Shown here: piece by piece, positions 1 through 5,170 of the stretch | Numbering within the stretch: the first letter of the stretch is position 1 | Layout of the letters: each line of letters begins with the position of its first letter | NCBI GenBank assembly: GCA_026398285.1 | Contig: JAPLTI010000222.1 | Location: forward strand, 1-5,170 | From: Verrucomicrobiota bacterium | GTDB taxonomy: Bacteria; Verrucomicrobiota; Verrucomicrobiia; Chthoniobacterales; Terrimicrobiaceae | Length of the DNA: 5,170 nt | Reading direction: 5' to 3' | Translations under genes and position numbers: made by a program | The notes under the pieces: generated by a model | What the model was told of the DNA's origin: nothing | What the model saw: only the letters and a program-made list of their open reading frames with translations | Databases searched by the model: none

Positions 1-17
1 CCCAGTGCTTCGGTTCA

Positions 18-270
18 CATGCCCCAAGTTTCAGGCGCGGAGCGGCGTTTCTGCGAGCTTCGCAGAGGCGCTCGGGGTGATCGGAGCGGGGCTTCGTGCT
101 GGCGGGAGCGTTTCAGGCTTGGGTCAAGCCAACCGAAGCCCTGGGCGGGGCGGAGGAAGCACATCGCAGATGGCCCGGAGGGCGCAGCGAGCAGGGGCGC
201 GAGCAAGGCAAAGGTTGACCCAAGAATCCGCGCTGCCGCGCGAGGCATGAAATGGGAGGGGCATCGTCTC
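18..270. repeat. Repeat unit copy 1 (long variant, about 253 bp)
   Basis: First of three copies of a GC-rich repeat. Its first 113 bases (18-130) align without gaps to 272-384 and 452-564, with about 13 and 10 differences by eye (roughly 88-91% identity). After the shared CAAGCC at 125-130 it carries about 80 extra bases (131 to about 211), absent from the other copies. It then rejoins the repeat at GGTTGACCC (213-221) and ends with the same tail (AATGGGAGGGGCATCGTCTC, 251-270) that ends copy 2. A perfect small hairpin, CTGCGA-GCT-TCGCAG, lies at 51-65 and a second, GGCTTG-GGT-CAAGCC, at 116-130. Bases 1-17 do not match the tail that precedes the other copies, so the array either begins here or is broken here. 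Function unknown. Confidence 0.85.
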
Positions 271-450
271 GCATGCCCCAAACTTCAGCCGCGAAGCGGC
301 GCTTCTGCGAGCTTCGCAAAGACGCGCGGGGTGATGGGAGCGGGGCGTCGTGCTGACGGGAGTGTTTCAGCCTTGGGTCAAGCCGGAGGTTGACCCTCCA
401 AGGGTTTGCGCGCTGCCGCACGGGGCGTGAAATGGGAGGGGCATCGTCTC
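271..450. repeat. Repeat unit copy 2 (180 bp)
   Basis: This complete 180-bp unit starts at GCATGCCCCA and ends at GGGGCATCGTCTC. Copy 3 begins directly afterwards, so the two are true tandem neighbours. About 92% of the bases shared with copy 3 are identical. Features of the unit are: a short stem TGCGA/TCGCA (306-318); a weaker, mismatched version of the GCCTTGGGTCAAGCC hairpin (370-384); a GGAGG/CCTCC stem (385-399); and a 7-bp inverted repeat GGGGCAT/ATGCCCC that spans the junction with copy 3 (438-444 with 453-459). The same junction hairpin occurs between copies 1 and 2 (258-264 with 273-279). I see no convincing gene in the unit. Confidence 0.88.
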
Positions 451-593
451 GCATGCCCCAAACTTCAGCCGCGGAGCGGCGTTTCAGCGAGCTTCGCAGA
501 GACGCGCGGACTGATGGGAGCGGGGCGTCGTGCTGGCGGGAGCGTTTCAGGCTTGGGTCAAGCCGGAGGTTGACCCTCCAAGGGTCTGCGCGC
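451..593. repeat. Repeat unit copy 3 (truncated, 143 bp)
   Basis: The third copy matches copy 2 without gaps from GCATGCCCCA to the CGC at 591-593, then diverges abruptly, so the last ~37 bases of the unit are missing. The GGCTTG-GGT-CAAGCC hairpin (550-564) is perfect here, while the CTGCGA/TCGCAG hairpin is reduced to GCGA/TCGC (487-497). The ten or so differences from copy 2 fall about equally on all three codon phases, as expected for sequence not under protein-coding constraint. The copy ends 13 bases before the hairpin downstream of the operon. Confidence 0.85.
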
Positions 594-606
594 GGGGGGA
601 ACCAGT

Positions 607-634
607 CCGGTCTGGAGTTTGTTCTCCAGACCGG
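607..634 (-). terminator. Strong hairpin downstream of the operon, possible terminator
   Basis: A perfect 11-bp inverted repeat, CCGGTCTGGAG pairing with CTCCAGACCGG, encloses a 6-base loop. On the minus strand it lies 14 bases beyond the TAG stop of the Gfo/Idh/MocA gene, where a transcription terminator or 3'-end-protecting stem-loop would be expected. No T-tract follows it on the minus strand (the next bases read ACTGGTTCCCCCC), so it is not a textbook intrinsic terminator. It could act with Rho or a processing/stability mechanism. It is not part of the repeat unit. Confidence 0.55.
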
Positions 635-648
635 GTGGTTGAATGGAA

Positions 649-1800
649 CTATTTGACCAGCGGATCGACTGTGACCCACTTGCGTTCCGCCCAGCTCTTG
701 AGGCCGAGTTCGGCGAATTGGACGCCTTTGGCTCCGCGCAGGAGATCCCATGGGAATGGTTCGTCGAGAACGAGGTGGCGCAGGAAGAGTTCCCACTGGA
801 TTTTGAAGGCGTTGTCGTAGGTCTCTTGATCGGGGACTTTGGACCAGCCCTCAAAGAAATTGATGGGCTGCGGAATGTCGGGGTTCCAGGTCGGACGGGG
901 CGTGTTGCCGTAGTGCTGAATCCAGACATCGCGAAGGCCGCAGACAGCGGAACCTTTTTCACCATCCACTTGAACGGTGAGGAGGTCGTCGCGGCGCACG
1001 CGGGTCACCCATGAGGAGTTGAAATGCGCGACCACTCCGCCCTCGAGTTCGAAGGTGGCGTAGGCGGCGTCATCCGCCGTGCACTTGTATGGCTTGCCCT
1101 GCTCATCGACGCGCTCGGCGATGTGGGTGGCGCCGTAGCAGCTCATGGCCTTGGGTTCGCCGAAGAGGTTCTCGAGCACATACTGCCAGTGGCAGAGCAT
1201 GTCCACGCTGATGCCGCCGTCGTCTTCCTTGCGGTAGTTCCAGCTTGGGCGCTGGGCGGGGATGGTGTGGCCTTCAAAAACCCAGTATCCGAACTCGCCG
1301 CGCACACTGAGGATTTTGCCGAAGAAGCCGGTTTCGATGAGGCGCTTGAGTTTAACGAAGCTGGCGAGCCAGAGTTTGTCCTGCACAACGCCGTTTTTGA
1401 CTCCGGCTTTTTTGCAGAGCTCGTGCAATTCCAGAGCGGTCTTGGAATCCACGGCGATCGGTTTTTCGCAGTAGATGTGCTTTCCAGCGGCGACGGCCTT
1501 GCGCACGCCATCCGCGCGGCGACCGGTCGTTTGGGAGTCGAAGTAAACGGTGTAATCCGGGTTGGCGAGTGTCTCGTCGAGATTCGTGCTCCATTTCGTC
1601 ACGCTCGTGCGGGCGCACAATTCGCGGAGTTTGCTCTCGCTGCGTCCGATGAGAATCGGTTCGGGCATGATGACTTCATCCGCTCCAATGCGGAGACCAC
1701 CCTGCTTGATGATGGCATCAATCGAGCGGATGAGGTGTTGGTTGGTGCCCATGCGTCCTGTGACGCCGTTCATAATGATGCCGATGCGGTGTGTTTTCAT
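649..1800 (-). CDS. Gfo/Idh/MocA-family NAD(P)-dependent oxidoreductase
   Basis: A complete 383-residue protein, normal length for the family. The family oxidises or reduces a hydroxyl/keto group on sugars, inositols or derivatives using NAD(P). The N-terminal Rossmann domain starts at once (HRIGIIMNGVTGRMG, residues 4-18, with glycines 12, 15 and 18 as the dinucleotide loop). The hallmark EKP motif is at 112-114 (HIYCEKPIA); its lysine is normally catalytic. The C-terminal alpha/beta domain carries GGISVDMLCHW (195-205), matching the family's GGxxxDxxxHxxD-type substrate motif with D200 and H204. There is no signal peptide, so it should be cytoplasmic. It is the last gene of the operon, 27 bp after the TIM-barrel gene. 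The ATG at 1800 precedes the first beta strand by only a few residues, and no Shine-Dalgarno sequence is visible (the leader ends CACACAAAAC). The family call is secure. The substrate is not readable from sequence; a uronate or keto-sugar derivative is inferred from the GH88 neighbour. Confidence 0.95.
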   Translation of the reverse strand: MKTHRIGIIMNGVTGRMGTNQHLIRSIDAIIKQGGLRIGADEVIMPEPILIGRSESKLRELCARTSVTKWSTNLDETLANPDYTVYFDSQTTGRRADGVRKAVAAGKHIYCEKPIAVDSKTALELHELCKKAGVKNGVVQDKLWLASFVKLKRLIETGFFGKILSVRGEFGYWVFEGHTIPAQRPSWNYRKEDDGGISVDMLCHWQYVLENLFGEPKAMSCYGATHIAERVDEQGKPYKCTADDAAYATFELEGGVVAHFNSSWVTRVRRDDLLTVQVDGEKGSAVCGLRDVWIQHYGNTPRPTWNPDIPQPINFFEGWSKVPDQETYDNAFKIQWELFLRHLVLDEPFPWDLLRGAKGVQFAELGLKSWAERKWVTVDPLVK

Positions 1801-1827
1801 GTTTTGTGTGGGGTTGTGTGGTTGATT

Positions 1828-2640
1828 TTAGACTTGGGATTTGTAGGCGGTGATGATGTCGGAGAGGAATTCGTCCTGATCGCGAGCCCAGTGGCGGGTG
1901 GAGAAAATTTCGACCTCGATCCAACTGGAGAAACCGGCTTGTTCGACCATGGTGCGGATGCCGCGAATGTCGATGCAGCCTTCGCCCATGAGTCCACGGT
2001 CGTTAAGGAAATCCTGCGTGGGCGTGAGCCAGTCGCAGACATGGAATCCGATGATGCGCTTGCCGGCGCGGCGGATTTCCTGCTTCAGCTGCGGATCCCA
2101 CCAGATGTGGTAGACATCGGCGGCGATGCCCACCCAGGCGTCACCGAGTTGATCGATCATGTCATTGCATTGGCCGATGGTATTCACCGCACTGCGGCAA
2201 TCGGCATACATCGGGTGCAGGGGTTCGATGGAAAGCTTCACGCCTACGGATGAGGCATGGTCTATACAAGCGGCGATGCCTTCCGTGATCTGGCGACGGT
2301 TTTCCGTGAGGCTGAGGTCCGGTGTCGCACCACAGACGAGAACGACCTGCGGAGCGCCTACGGCGGCGGCTTCATCCAAGGCGCGACGGTTGTCATCAAG
2401 GGCGGTCTGGCGCTCCTCTGGAGTGAGACCGGGGAAAAAGCCGCTACGCACGAGCGAAACAGCTTTCATTCCATGGTCGTCAAGCAGGGCGCGGGACTCG
2501 GCGAGGGAGCGGCCCTCGAGCCATTGACGCCAGAGGCCAACGCCGCGAACCCCGGCGCGCGAGTATTTTTCCACAGCCGTGGGGAGATCCCATGGCTTGG
2601 TGGTCATCGTGTGAATCGCGAGACGATCGAGATTTTCCAT
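1828..2640 (-). CDS. Sugar phosphate isomerase/epimerase-like TIM-barrel protein
   Basis: This 270-residue protein belongs to the xylose isomerase-like TIM-barrel (AP endonuclease 2) superfamily, whose members isomerise, epimerise, dehydrate or cleave sugars and inositols with a divalent metal. The first barrel strand is LAIHTM (7-12). Likely metal or catalytic positions occur at the expected strand ends: E139 in LSIEPLHP, D175 and H178 in AADVYHIWWD, H200 in GFHVCDW, and E242/E244 in IEVEIFS. The MGEGCIDI stretch (218-225) before the last strand is also typical. I chose ATG 2640 over an in-frame ATG at 2730. The longer form would overlap the GH88 gene by 85 bp and add 30 residues unlike the family, whereas 2640 lies 5 bp after the GH88 stop and suggests translational coupling. 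No signal peptide. The reaction is uncertain: possible roles are isomerisation of a keto-deoxy uronate, or work in tandem with the Gfo-type enzyme encoded downstream. Confidence 0.92.
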   Translation of the reverse strand: MENLDRLAIHTMTTKPWDLPTAVEKYSRAGVRGVGLWRQWLEGRSLAESRALLDDHGMKAVSLVRSGFFPGLTPEERQTALDDNRRALDEAAAVGAPQVVLVCGATPDLSLTENRRQITEGIAACIDHASSVGVKLSIEPLHPMYADCRSAVNTIGQCNDMIDQLGDAWVGIAADVYHIWWDPQLKQEIRRAGKRIIGFHVCDWLTPTQDFLNDRGLMGEGCIDIRGIRTMVEQAGFSSWIEVEIFSTRHWARDQDEFLSDIITAYKSQV

Positions 2641-2645
2641 AGGGA

Positions 2646-4019
2646 TCAGGCGAAGAATGTGAGGTAGGGCGCGCCTTTGATGAGGCGTTGCAGATAGACC
2701 GCAAGCTCCATGGCGTGGTAGTCGCCCCACATCGAGGATTCCCCGTAGGCGGCCTTGGCGGGGTCTGGCTTGTGATCCCAGCCGTTGGGCTGATGGTAGA
2801 TCGAGTGCAGGATGATGCCGTGGTGTTTCGGATCGGTGGAGAGGTAGGGCTCGGAGAAGAGCGTTTGGGCGACTTTGAGTCCGGCTTGGAAATAGCGATC
2901 ACCGGCTGCGTTTTGACCTTTTGATTTGAGGTAGGTGCCGAGGCGGAGGAGGCCTTGGGCATCGATCGCGGCGGCGGAGCTATCCACCGGCTCGTAGGCC
3001 TTGTAGGGATCCGCGGGACGGTTCATGTAATCGCCGAGCAGGTGAAGTTTCGGTGCACCGGTGTCCCAGTAGGGGATGCCGCAGGTCGGCGTATTTTCGA
3101 TGAAATGGTCTGCCGTCGCAGTGGCGGCTTTGAGCATCATGGCCTCAATCGCCTGGCGGCCGCCGAATCGCTCCAACTCAGCGTCGGAGAGTGCGGCGAG
3201 CAATTCGAGTTCTTCCGCAAAACCCAGAACCGCCCACGCCTGGCCGCGCGTCCAAGTGCTGAATCCGGTGTAGCCTTGCTGGGAATTCGGGCAACGGTAG
3301 GCACCGTCCTTTGTATTGAAAATCGCTTCATGGGTCGTGCGGCCGCGTTCGTCGTAGGAATCGCGTCCCTCGCCGTAGAAGATGGAATACTTCGCCGTGG
3401 AGTCGACGTGCTGAAGCGCGCGGTCGAGCAGGCTCACGGGTTTGTCACCCTCGGCCATGAGCACATGTCCAAGTTGGTGTGCCTTCATGAGAATGCGGCA
3501 AGAGCGAATGGTGTCCACGAAGAGGGAGTGAGGGCCGTTGAAGCTGTGGATGAATCCCCCACCCTGCCGCTCGGTCCAACGGGCGGCCTGAACGGCGCCG
3601 CTGGTCTTGATGGCGAGTTCGTAGAAGTTTTTCTCCCATTCGTTTTCGGGAAGACGACCTTCCAGCATCAATCGGCGGAGGTTTCCATAGGTCGAAAGGT
3701 TATTGAAACCATGGTCGTGGACGCCGATGTGAGAGACATGCGTGGCCATGCGGCGAACGGTGTTGTTGCGACCGCTCGTGAGGCTTTCCTGATCGCCCGT
3801 GGCATCAAAATGAAGGATCGCAATGCCGTAGCGGAAGCCTTCAGTCCATTCGGTCCAGCCGCGTGTCGTATATTTTCCAGCAACGGTGAAGACCGGTGAT
3901 CCCTTGCTTTCATCGTATTCGCGGTCGATCGCCGCGATTTTCGTCTTGGCGAGTGAGAAGAAGCGGTCGAGCGCGCCCGAGAGCGCTGATGCTTGGAGGT
4001 TCGAGTCGATTTGGATCAT
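2646..4019 (-). CDS. GH88-family unsaturated glucuronyl hydrolase
   Basis: This 457-residue enzyme is predicted to remove 4,5-unsaturated uronic acid residues from the non-reducing end of oligosaccharides made by polysaccharide lyases. Family signatures, in order: GFRYGIAILHFDATGD (61-76, the usual entry helix); HDHGF (101-105), equivalent to the family HDxGF with catalytic Asp, here D102; FVDTIRS (168-174), whose D169 fits the second essential Asp; GFSTWTRGQAW (252-262); PYWDTGAP (316-323); DSSAAAIDAQGLL (346-358); and the closing SSMWGDYHAMELA (428-440). The paired aspartates and the WGDY ending point to GH88 rather than GH105. The best-known members are about 380 residues, so this one has extra N-terminal and loop sequence. 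Start: ATG 4019. An upstream in-frame ATG at 4325 would overlap the SDR gene by about 290 bp and adds basic, family-unlike sequence, so it is rejected. There is no signal peptide, so the enzyme is probably cytoplasmic and depends on import of oligosaccharides. It lies 14 bp after the SDR gene. The polysaccharide source (glycosaminoglycan-like, gellan/xanthan or plant uronan) cannot be told. Confidence 0.93.
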   Translation of the reverse strand: MIQIDSNLQASALSGALDRFFSLAKTKIAAIDREYDESKGSPVFTVAGKYTTRGWTEWTEGFRYGIAILHFDATGDQESLTSGRNNTVRRMATHVSHIGVHDHGFNNLSTYGNLRRLMLEGRLPENEWEKNFYELAIKTSGAVQAARWTERQGGGFIHSFNGPHSLFVDTIRSCRILMKAHQLGHVLMAEGDKPVSLLDRALQHVDSTAKYSIFYGEGRDSYDERGRTTHEAIFNTKDGAYRCPNSQQGYTGFSTWTRGQAWAVLGFAEELELLAALSDAELERFGGRQAIEAMMLKAATATADHFIENTPTCGIPYWDTGAPKLHLLGDYMNRPADPYKAYEPVDSSAAAIDAQGLLRLGTYLKSKGQNAAGDRYFQAGLKVAQTLFSEPYLSTDPKHHGIILHSIYHQPNGWDHKPDPAKAAYGESSMWGDYHAMELAVYLQRLIKGAPYLTFFA

Positions 4020-4033
4020 AAATGTGGGTGGGG

Positions 4034-4825
4034 TTAGAGTCTGCGGAGGTGGAAGCCGCCATCGATGTTGATGACATCGCCGGTGGAGAATGGGAACGCG
4101 CCGCCGAGGATGGATTCCACAGCGAGGCCGACATCGTCGGGGTTGCCCCAGCGTTTTTGAGGAACGAGGCCCTCCGCGAGAAGCTTGTCGTATTTTTCCT
4201 TCACGCCAGCGGTCATATCCGTCGCCATGATGCCCGGGCGGAGTTCGAGAACCGAAATGCCTGCTTCGGCGAGACGAACGGCCCACAGTTGAGTCGCCAT
4301 GCCGAGTCCCGCCTTGGAAATGCAATACTCGCCGCGATTGATCGATGCGGTGTTGGCAGAGAGGGATGAGATGAAGATGAGTTTGTAACCACCCTTGAGC
4401 GTTGATTGTCCCGGATTCGCCAGCCAGTGCTTCGCGGCCAACTGGGAGAGAAAATACGGCCCCTTGAGATTCACGGCGATTACCTCGTCAAAGATATCCT
4501 CCGTCGCCTCGATGATGTCGGCGCGAACTCGGGGAGCGATACCGGCGTTGTTAACAAGGGCGTCGAGGCGACCGAATGCGGCGAGCGTTTCGTCCATGAG
4601 GCGCTCCCGGTCGGAGGCGAGCCCGACATTTCCACCGACGACGGGAAATTTTTGGGCGCTGCTTGGAGCGACTTGACCGCAGGCGGCGGCGGTTTCATCG
4701 GCGGCGGCGCGGTTGTTCGCATAGTGGATGGCGACGCTGTGGCCGGCGGCGGCGAGTTTGACGGCGATTCCACGGCCGAGACCACGACTCGATCCGGTGA
4801 CAAGGATATTGGCTGGTGGGTTCAT
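4034..4825 (-). CDS. SDR-family NAD(P)-dependent oxidoreductase (3-ketoacyl-ACP reductase-like)
   Basis: A classical short-chain dehydrogenase/reductase of 263 residues. Visible motifs: the TGSSRGLG cofactor loop (10-17); NNAG (92-95); active-site N119 in VNL; the catalytic triad S154 (FISSLSA), Y167 and K171 (YCISK); and PG (197-198) followed by the TDMT segment. R14 in the glycine loop and a basic residue near the end of the second strand (NNR, 37-39) lean towards NADP(H), but this is only suggestive. From memory, the NRGEYCISKAGL stretch and the RPG...TDMT...KYD...GLVP..RWG pattern closely match a subgroup annotated as 3-ketoacyl-ACP reductase, though the operon argues for a sugar substrate. 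By analogy with KduD/DhuD-type SDRs, it may reduce the keto-deoxy uronate that follows GH88 action; this is inference. ATG 4825 is chosen because the Rossmann strand begins six residues later; the open frame continues to 5089 but that extension does not look like SDR sequence. First gene of the operon. Confidence 0.93.
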   Translation of the reverse strand: MNPPANILVTGSSRGLGRGIAVKLAAAGHSVAIHYANNRAAADETAAACGQVAPSSAQKFPVVGGNVGLASDRERLMDETLAAFGRLDALVNNAGIAPRVRADIIEATEDIFDEVIAVNLKGPYFLSQLAAKHWLANPGQSTLKGGYKLIFISSLSANTASINRGEYCISKAGLGMATQLWAVRLAEAGISVLELRPGIMATDMTAGVKEKYDKLLAEGLVPQKRWGNPDDVGLAVESILGGAFPFSTGDVINIDGGFHLRRL

Positions 4826-4914
4826 GCAGGAACACCATGCCAGAGGGTGGAAAATCGAGTGATGACAATGCCGATAGAAATTAGCACGATTCCGACTTAT
4901 TTTTTTAAGAAACG
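4826..4914. promoter_or_regulatory. Divergent promoter/operator region
   Basis: These 89 bp separate two divergently oriented start codons and must hold the promoter and upstream signals for both the operon and the AraC-type gene, unless a promoter lies inside a gene. The part near the regulator is AT-rich (GACTTATTTTTTTAAG, 4894-4909). On the minus strand TTGTCA (4868-4863) resembles a -35 box, but I find no convincing -10 at proper spacing. No clear paired 17-bp AraC-type half-sites are evident by eye. The function rests on position rather than recognised boxes. Confidence 0.5.
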
Positions 4915-5170
4915 ATGAAAGATTACCGCCCCCTGCTTTTACAGGCGCTCGATTTGCGCCTACCCGGCCTCCGGATGCGCCGCATGTGCCTCCACAAGCA
5001 CCTTCCCGAGGCTGATGCCCTTGAGATGCACCGGCACAAATTTTGTCAGATTCTGTGCTACTTCTCTGGCGGAGGGACACTTTTGACACCTTCGGCCGAA
5101 TACCGGGTTTTCTCCGGTGCGATCGCCCTCCTGCCCGCTGGAATGGCGCACGGTTTTCGCGAGTCGAGCG
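4915..5170 (+). CDS. AraC-family transcriptional regulator, N-terminal cupin sensor domain (partial)
   Basis: The reading frame opens at ATG 4915, has an in-frame TAA nine bases upstream (4906-4908), and stays open for 85 codons to the window edge, so the 3' part is missing. The visible sequence fits the arabinose-binding-type cupin domain at the N-terminus of AraC regulators. It has HRHKFCQIL (39-47), like the H-x-H-x-F-x-Q-x-L strand of that fold, then a GGG turn (52-54), and ALLPAGMAHGF (71-81), matching the common LLPPGxPHGF signature. The C-terminal helix-turn-helix domain, which would prove the call, lies outside. It is transcribed away from the sugar operon, the usual arrangement for a local sugar-responsive activator. 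A weak purine stretch (AAGAAA, 4907-4912) is the only possible ribosome-binding sequence and sits very close to the ATG. A plain cupin protein is the main alternative. Confidence 0.75.
   Translation, partial: MKDYRPLLLQALDLRLPGLRMRRMCLHKHLPEADALEMHRHKFCQILCYFSGGGTLLTPSAEYRVFSGAIALLPAGMAHGFRESS

Larger units (their letters stand above)
649..4825 (-). other. Predicted four-gene operon for unsaturated-uronate sugar catabolism
   Basis: SDR, GH88 hydrolase, TIM-barrel isomerase-like protein and Gfo/Idh/MocA oxidoreductase follow each other on one strand with gaps of 14, 5 and 27 bp and no hairpin between them. The block is bounded by a divergent regulator gene upstream and a strong hairpin downstream. 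All four proteins look cytoplasmic. No transporter, polysaccharide lyase, KDG kinase or KDPG aldolase lies in the window, so the unit covers only the intracellular entry steps of the pathway. Single-transcript status is inferred from spacing. Confidence 0.8.

Noticed and set aside
19..393. Plus-strand open frame of 124 codons (and a similar one at 390-656) in the repeat block
   Set aside because: Same argument: open because of GC-rich composition and repeat length divisible by three, with arginine/serine/glycine-rich translation and no ribosome-binding site or domain.
18..593. CRISPR array
   Set aside because: The units are 180 bp or longer and nearly identical along their whole length. There are no short repeats alternating with unique spacers, and no cas genes.
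113..796. Open frame of 227 codons on the minus strand with internal 60-residue repeats
   Set aside because: The protein repeat simply mirrors the 180-bp DNA repeat, other frames are also open, and its 5' part overlaps the end of the Gfo gene out of frame. Copy differences show no codon-position bias.
1024..2253. Open frame of 409 codons on the plus strand, antisense to the Gfo and TIM-barrel genes
   Set aside because: It runs straight across the boundary of two well-supported genes on the other strand. It is rich in A, G, V, D and E as expected for a complementary frame of GC-rich coding DNA, and shows no family motif.
2955..3899. Open frame of 314 codons on the plus strand, antisense to the GH88 gene
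   Set aside because: It lies wholly inside the GH88 gene, whose catalytic motifs are intact, and its translation shows no recognisable domain. It is a shadow frame.
4853..4891. AATCG/CGATT inverted repeat in the divergent intergenic region as an operator
   Set aside because: Only 5 bp per arm with a 29-bp spacer; this is expected by chance, and AraC-family proteins usually bind direct repeats.
4034..5089. Long form of the SDR protein (351 residues) starting at 5089
   Set aside because: The extra N-terminus precedes the Rossmann strand by 88 residues, looks unlike the family, and would overlap the divergent AraC-type coding region.

Overview
The window holds a compact four-gene operon on the minus strand (4825 to 649), a divergent AraC-type regulator that runs off the right edge (from 4915, plus strand), and a GC-rich block of near-identical repeats at the left edge (about 18-593) that I read as non-coding. 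The DNA is moderately GC-rich, and none of the four operon start codons has a clear Shine-Dalgarno sequence. This gene set (family-88 glycosidase, Gfo/Idh/MocA oxidoreductase, xylose-isomerase-like TIM barrel, SDR, AraC regulator) is common in polysaccharide-degrading Verrucomicrobiota and related bacteria. That assignment is an inference from gene content only; no taxonomic marker is present.

In transcription order the operon encodes: (1) an SDR-family oxidoreductase of the 3-ketoacyl-ACP-reductase-like type (4825-4034); (2) a GH88-type unsaturated glucuronyl hydrolase with both expected catalytic aspartates (4019-2646); (3) a sugar phosphate isomerase/epimerase-like TIM-barrel protein (2640-1828); (4) a Gfo/Idh/MocA-family NAD(P)-dependent oxidoreductase (1800-649). 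Gaps are 14, 5 and 27 bp, so co-transcription is very likely. No product has a visible signal peptide, so the pathway appears cytoplasmic and must be fed by lyases and a transporter lying outside the window. A strong 11-bp-stem hairpin (607-634) sits 14 bp beyond the last stop codon.

Working model (inference): imported oligosaccharides with a terminal 4,5-unsaturated uronic acid, the products of polysaccharide lyases, are cut by the GH88 enzyme. The released unsaturated uronate opens to a keto-deoxy uronate, which the SDR, the TIM-barrel protein and the Gfo-type enzyme reduce or isomerise. No KduI-type isomerase is present, so the TIM-barrel/Gfo pair may carry out a variant step. The divergent AraC protein, whose N-terminal cupin sensor domain is visible, is the obvious candidate for sugar-responsive control from the 89-bp intergenic region.

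The left 600 bp contain three copies of a roughly 180-bp unit, each with the same set of short hairpins. Differences between copies are spread evenly over the three codon phases, which argues against the long open frames there being real genes.
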